A stretch of DNA of 64,000 nt from an uncultured Flavobacteriaceae bacterium (GTDB lineage Bacteria; Bacteroidota; Bacteroidia; Flavobacteriales; Flavobacteriaceae): contig CANLQD010000014.1 in the NCBI GenBank assembly GCA_947493175.1, positions 21,433 to 85,432 on the forward strand, read 5' to 3'. Numbering within the stretch: the stretch's first letter is position 1; each line of letters opens with the position of its first letter. Of this stretch, positions 60,505-64,000 are shown piece after piece. The translations under genes and the position numbers were made by a program. The notes under the pieces were generated by a model that worked only from the letters and a program-made list of their open reading frames with translations, was not told the origin of the DNA and ran no database searches.

Positions 60505-61230
60505 TTATCCTTTTGAAATATCTCCGGAACCCGAGGTTTTGGTATCTATTTTTTTAGGATTCCCCCTATAACTGATATCCCCTGATCCAGAAACTCTTGC
60601 TTTAAGCGTTTCATTGGCGGTTACTTTGATATCTGCTGAACCGGATACGGTCGCATCTACCACATCTGCTTCCAAATCATAGGCCTTGATATCCCCAGAT
60701 CCGGAAATCGTAGCATCGAACGTTCCTGTTCGCCCGCTAAGGGTAATATCACCGGACCCCGACATGCTGGCGGTCATACTTTCCGAATCGATATCCAAGG
60801 TGATATCTCCCGAGCCCGACATGGAAGTTTTGAAATTATCGGTTTTAATGGTTTTCTGGCCTACAATATCCCCGGACCCCGAAAGGCTTACTGCATCGAT
60901 GGTTTCTACAGGCACTGTAATCCGAATACCTTCCTTCCAATTAGAAGGTTTTAAGTTGTAGCCTTTTTCGACCTTGATGACCAATTTGCCATTTTTTACC
61001 TCTGTAATAATGTATTCCAGTAGATTTTCTTCTCCCTCCAAGACAAGTTCTCCTTCATTGCCATTTACCAAGTCTACATCGAACCAACCAGATACTCCGA
61101 TGGCTTCATATTCCCCTACACTCCTTTCAATACTAACCGAGTTACCGTTTCCTTTAATTCTTTTTCCCCACTGCGCTGTGCAGGAAGTACTTAATAATAC
61201 GACTAAACCAAGGCTCAATAATTGTTTCAT
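60505..61230 (-). CDS. Head-GIN domain (DUF2807) lipoprotein with GSGDI repeats
   Basis: A 241-residue lipoprotein (lipobox LLSTSC, C17). The DUF2807 domain contains seven copies of an S-G-S-G/A-D-I motif about every 19-23 residues ('LSGSGDIVG', 'MSGSGDITLD', 'ISGSGDIKAY', 'VSGSADIKVT' and others), giving a regular parallel beta-helix. The family is annotated as putative auto-transporter adhesin. It is the last gene of the ECF sigma operon, 51 bp after the DUF4097 gene, with a terminator shortly after it. Confidence 0.88.
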   Translation of the reverse strand: MKQLLSLGLVVLLSTSCTAQWGKRIKGNGNSVSIERSVGEYEAIGVSGWFDVDLVNGNEGELVLEGEENLLEYIITEVKNGKLVIKVEKGYNLKPSNWKEGIRITVPVETIDAVSLSGSGDIVGQKTIKTDNFKTSMSGSGDITLDIDSESMTASMSGSGDITLSGRTGTFDATISGSGDIKAYDLEADVVDATVSGSADIKVTANETLKARVSGSGDISYRGNPKKIDTKTSGSGDISKG

Positions 61231-61281
61231 AATTTTAGTTTTTATCCTGAATATAAGTCAGGTACTGATTGATGAATTTAA

Positions 61282-62367
61282 TTAATTCTTATAAAAAGTT
61301 ATACCCCCATAATCACTTGATATGGTTATTGAGTTGCCGCTGTTAGCGGAACCGCGGTAACCCTTATAATATTTACTTGTAGATTTTACATTGCTGATAT
61401 TCATTTCAAAATCATCTTTTCCGCTTACCCCAGCGTAAGAAGTCGAAATTTCGAAATCAAAGTTGTAGGCACTGTCGTACCCGATTTTGACCCCTGTATA
61501 GTCTGTCTTGATCGAGACATTGCCTGCATCTTGGGCTAATTTAGCAATTTTAAGGGACCCATAATCGGCCGTAACGTCTACGTTACCGTGAATGGTTCCT
61601 AATCGAACACTAATGTAATCCCCATTACCACGTACATTATCCGCTTCTCCGATTTCAATTTTACCGTAGTTGCTTGAATATTCCAAGTTGCCCATTTTCT
61701 CTACCTTGGAGTTGGTGTAATCGGTATTAATAATCAGATTTCCAGCCTTTTCAATGGTAAAACCCGAATAGTCTGCCGATATTTTGCCACTGTTGATATA
61801 TCCTATAGTGGAATTGGACGTGTAGTCGAAACTGAGTTGGTTGTTTCGTCCACGTAGTTCACCTATGTCCAATCGTCCATAATCACAACTGATTTTAGCA
61901 TGGCCGTCTACACGGTCCAAAGAGATACTCCCATAATCGTTGCTGAGGTGTACACTATTTTTCACAGGTAGTTTGATCGTGTAGTTGATCTGCATGTTCA
62001 CTTTGCTATTATTCCCCCAACCCCAACTATTTCTATTTTTTTCGAAAATCGTCTTGGCCGAAACCATACTGGCACTACCGTCAAAATCGACAGTAATCTG
62101 ATCCAGTTTTTTCTGCACTTTTTCTTCGTTGTTTCCGTTGGTCTTAATATGTACCTCGATCATGATCCGATTCTCGTTCCATGATGTAATGTTAAGGTTG
62201 CCATAGCTATTATTGACTTTTAAGAGCGCGTCCGAATTTACATTAAACTCCTTTTTAATGGTCTTTTCTTTCGTGTACCTCCCCTTTAGCTTTCCCGTAT
62301 GTGCCGAAAGCACCAGCGGGCAACAGAGCAGGAATGCAATCGCATATTTATATAGTATAGTTTTCAT
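61282..62367 (-). CDS. Secreted DUF4097-like beta-helix protein
   Basis: A 361-residue protein from ATG 62367 (62370 and 62415 are also possible) with a signal peptide ('KTILYKYAIAFLLCCPLVLS'). The rest is a long series of short beta-strand units with recurring 'YG/YS-x-I/L' motifs ('VNNSYGNLNITSW', 'SNDYGSISLDRV', 'DYGRLDIGEL', 'SNYGKIEIGEA'), as in DUF4097/adhesin-type beta-helices. It overlaps the anti-sigma-like gene by about 20 nt. Envelope role assumed, mechanism unknown. Confidence 0.82.
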   Translation of the reverse strand: MKTILYKYAIAFLLCCPLVLSAHTGKLKGRYTKEKTIKKEFNVNSDALLKVNNSYGNLNITSWNENRIMIEVHIKTNGNNEEKVQKKLDQITVDFDGSASMVSAKTIFEKNRNSWGWGNNSKVNMQINYTIKLPVKNSVHLSNDYGSISLDRVDGHAKISCDYGRLDIGELRGRNNQLSFDYTSNSTIGYINSGKISADYSGFTIEKAGNLIINTDYTNSKVEKMGNLEYSSNYGKIEIGEADNVRGNGDYISVRLGTIHGNVDVTADYGSLKIAKLAQDAGNVSIKTDYTGVKIGYDSAYNFDFEISTSYAGVSGKDDFEMNISNVKSTSKYYKGYRGSANSGNSITISSDYGGITFYKN

Positions 62368-62908
62368 CATCGTAATTTTTAAAGTTTTTAATAGTTTCAA
62401 TTTGGTCGAGAACATCTTGCAAGAGGTCGATCCTTGTCTGGAAATTGGTAATCATGGCACTAAGAATGAGTTTGCTATTCCCCCCATTGACCAAATCTTG
62501 CTCTAGTTGGTTGTAATCTTCTTTCAGTTTATGGAGTTGTAGCATGGTATCATCCACGATTTGTTTTGTTTCGGGACTACTTGCTTCTTCCAATTGCTTT
62601 ACCTGGTCTTCGATCAGACTCGCAAAATAGAACTGACTTTCCGATACTTCCGGCGAAATCTCTGCCACCTGCTCTTCCAACGTAGTTTGTTGGTTGATTG
62701 TACCCAAACCAATTGCTATCAAGACCACTATCGAGGCGGCTATTGAGAGTGGTTTCCACCAAGACCTGGATTTTTTCTGTATGCCAACAACACCTTTGGA
62801 GGTATTCAGTTTCTGCAGAAATCGATCTTGATGCCCTTTGGCAGGCTCCTCGATGTCGAACGAGCCCTGTAGCCTCTCAAACAGATTTTCTAAATTTTCC
62901 TTTTCCAT
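62348..62908 (-). CDS. Single-pass membrane protein, probable anti-sigma factor
   Basis: A 186-residue protein from ATG 62908 ('MEKENLENLFERLQGSFDIE'), 2 bp after the sigma gene stop; the open frame upstream overlaps that gene. An N-terminal cytoplasmic part of about 50 residues, one helix at about 52-70 ('PLSIAASIVVLIAIGLGTI'), then an exported coiled-coil tail ('LHKLKEDYNQLEQDLVNGG'). The size, topology and position behind an ECF gene fit an anti-sigma factor, although the classic zinc (ZAS) motif is absent. Confidence 0.75.
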   Translation of the reverse strand: MEKENLENLFERLQGSFDIEEPAKGHQDRFLQKLNTSKGVVGIQKKSRSWWKPLSIAASIVVLIAIGLGTINQQTTLEEQVAEISPEVSESQFYFASLIEDQVKQLEEASSPETKQIVDDTMLQLHKLKEDYNQLEQDLVNGGNSKLILSAMITNFQTRIDLLQDVLDQIETIKNFKNYDDENYTI

Positions 62909-62910
62909 GA

Positions 62911-63462
62911 TTATGCTTTTATCAATTTTTTTCTCAAACTTTCCTTGGCCCTTGAAATAGTAGTTCTGCAATTGGCATAGCTAATATTCATAATGCCGCT
63001 AATTTCTTCATAGTCATAACCTTCGATTAAATGTAAGGTCAAAGAAACTCTGTAGTTATCTTTTAGACAGTTCATGGTTTCCATCACTTTTTGAGCCTTC
63101 AGTTCAGTCAACCCGTGATCTGAAACAACTTCGTCATTATCTTCGACCTTGTACATTATATCATCGAGCGCAACTTCTCTTTTTTTCTGTTGCTTTCTGT
63201 AATGATAGATACTGTTGTTCACTACAATTCGTTTTAGCCAAGATCCAAAAGTTACCTCCCCTTTGAATGAATGTATTTTCGTAAACGCGTTTAAAAACGA
63301 TTCTTGCATTACATCCTCGGCTTCCGCGCTGTCCTTTACAATTCGTAGGGCCGTATTGTACATGGCCTTGTAATAACGATTGTAGATTTCTAGCTGGGCA
63401 CTTTGTTTCCCTTCAATACATGCTTGTAATAAAGCATCAATATGTTCTCTTTTTCGGCTCAA
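62911..63462 (-). CDS. ECF-type RNA polymerase sigma factor
   Basis: A 183-residue sigma-70 family factor of the ECF group. Region 2 (about 20-90: 'EIYNRYYKAMYNTALRIV', 'AEDVMQESFLNAFTKIHSFKG') and region 4 (about 115-170: 'YRVSLTLHLIEGYDYEEISGIMN', 'YANCRTTISRAKESLRKKL') are clear. The start appears to be TTG 63462, since the next in-frame ATG is far inside region 2. It heads an operon with an anti-sigma-like protein, a DUF4097 protein and a head-GIN lipoprotein, a typical flavobacterial set, and may regulate it. Confidence 0.92.
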   Translation of the reverse strand: MSRKREHIDALLQACIEGKQSAQLEIYNRYYKAMYNTALRIVKDSAEAEDVMQESFLNAFTKIHSFKGEVTFGSWLKRIVVNNSIYHYRKQQKKREVALDDIMYKVEDNDEVVSDHGLTELKAQKVMETMNCLKDNYRVSLTLHLIEGYDYEEISGIMNISYANCRTTISRAKESLRKKLIKA

Positions 63463-63735
63463 AAAGTGAATGGTTTGTCTTAAAGATGAACCAAGTTAGT
63501 TATTGTTACAGTTTGTCAAAAAATATTTTTCTATAGAAATATAAAGGTGAAAGAATTAATGATAAGGAAAACGAAAGGAGGTTGATTCTACGGAATAAAA
63601 GCAAGCATGCCAGATTTAAGTAGTTAAGGGTTAAGTTTTTAATAGAATGGTGTTTACAGTGGTTTTCCTACTTTTTGGATAGCCTTATTGTAATCTTTTG
63701 ATACAGCTCTAACAAAGTGGAATTTGGGAGTTGCA

Positions 63736-63769
63736 TTTAATCGATCAATTATAGGATTGGTCGATTAAA
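63736..63769. promoter_or_regulatory. 34-bp palindrome, possible regulator binding site
   Basis: Arms TTTAATCGATCAAT (63736-63749) and ATTGGTCGATTAAA (63756-63769) are complementary except for one position, around a 6-bp spacer. It ends 35 bp upstream of the -7 element of the rightward gene, where an activator would sit. No T-run follows, so it is not a terminator. Confidence 0.65.
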
Positions 63770-63804
63770 CGGCCTATTTCATCGTGGAAGTTTTCATTTA
63801 GTTT

Positions 63805-63812
63805 TACTTTTG
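63805..63812 (+). promoter_or_regulatory. Promoter -7 element of the rightmost gene
   Basis: TACTTTTG matches TAnnTTTG. No TTG at -33, which fits a promoter that needs the upstream palindrome's activator. Confidence 0.5.
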
Positions 63813-63861
63813 ATTACCAACAAATCTTTCCCCTGGAAACTTGATATAATTAATAAATACC

Positions 63862-64000
63862 ATGGGAGAACTTTACACTTCCGGCAGAAGTATACTGCTT
63901 GTTTCTTTATTCTTATTATTCAATACCAACATACACTCACAGAGTGCCGAGGTGGATGGCAGTTGGAGCGCTCCTATCGGGTTCGACATCGTGCCTGTTG
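63862..64000 (+). CDS. Secreted galactose-oxidase-like protein (3' partial)
   Basis: Begins at ATG 63862 and runs off the right edge; 46 codons are visible. A signal peptide ('SILLVSLFLLFNTNIHSQ') is followed by 'GSWSAPIGFDIVPV', which resembles the start of galactose-oxidase/glyoxal-oxidase-like (Kelch/DUF1929) domains, where a 'G-x-W-S-x-P-I' opening precedes the propeller. Too little is visible to confirm the family. Confidence 0.5.
   Translation, partial: MGELYTSGRSILLVSLFLLFNTNIHSQSAEVDGSWSAPIGFDIVPV

Larger units (their letters stand above)
63463..63861. other. 399-bp divergent intergenic region
   Basis: It separates the ECF operon from the last gene of the window. It holds a 34-bp palindrome (63736-63769), a -7 element (63805-63812) for the rightward gene, and possibly an ECF-type GTAAC site on the minus strand near 63510-63525 for the sigma operon, which I could not pin down. 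No gene or repeat seen otherwise. Confidence 0.5.

Overview
The window reads as a chromosomal segment of a marine-type member of the Flavobacteriaceae (Bacteroidota). The evidence is the gene families (BshC, a flavobacterial MoxR/DUF58 operon, head-GIN proteins, an ECF sigma/DUF4097 operon, GlgE with a stand-alone maltokinase, GH20 and GH31 enzymes), A-rich leaders in place of Shine-Dalgarno sites, and promoters of the Bacteroidota form TTG-N19/20-TAnnTTTG. I see no tRNA, rRNA, CRISPR array, transposase, phage gene or SusC/SusD pair. Base composition and style look even throughout, so this is core-like rather than island DNA.

Layout. 1-7.7 kb: a LysM/periplasmic-binding-like protein cut by the left edge, a DUF922 metalloprotein, bacillithiol synthase BshC, a secreted M14 carboxypeptidase and a small basic protein. 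8-12.4 kb: a CIA30 protein, several membrane proteins (two DUF2306-like) and a serine hydrolase. 12.5-15 kb: a compact ABC transporter/YtrA-type GntR/GIN-like operon with a recognisable promoter and operator. 15.2-22.5 kb: an exported Gfo/Idh oxidoreductase with a Tat-exported class V aminotransferase, then DUF4287/DUF5655, DUF5694, GIN and pirin proteins, and some uncertain small genes. 22.8-29.7 kb: a seven-gene MoxR/DUF58/DUF4350/DUF4129/SpoIIM/RDD cluster. 29.9-34.4 kb: a TRIC channel, a cyclophilin diverging from a NUDIX hydrolase, an esterase, and an ArsR-SRPBCC-DUF1059 operon with twin operators.

34.6-42.7 kb: a serine hydrolase and an AraC regulator; then an operon of aquaglyceroporin, esterase, SGNH hydrolase and GH20 hexosaminidase that fits uptake and trimming of acetylated amino sugars; then a third serine hydrolase. 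43-49.8 kb: DUF2853, a hydrolase-TPR fusion, an SMP-30/sugar isomerase pair, MazG, DUF1572, a lipoprotein MsrB and a collagen-like lipoprotein. 50-58.1 kb: glgE, maltokinase, glgB and a GH31 alpha-glucosidase, a glycogen-type alpha-glucan module lacking a local trehalose synthase. 58.1-60.4 kb: an M48 lipoprotein and an MFS transporter. 60.5-63.5 kb: an ECF sigma operon with an anti-sigma-like membrane protein, a DUF4097 protein and a head-GIN lipoprotein. At the right edge a galactose-oxidase-like secreted protein begins.

The least ordinary signals are non-coding: two copies of an unexplained dispersed repeat (7935-8021, 20680-20754), several degenerate 6- and 7-nt tandem repeats at gene ends, one forming the C-terminus of MazG, a shared leader motif abutting four start codons, a large palindrome upstream of the last gene, and two clear self-regulated promoters. 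I found no wholly new multi-gene system.
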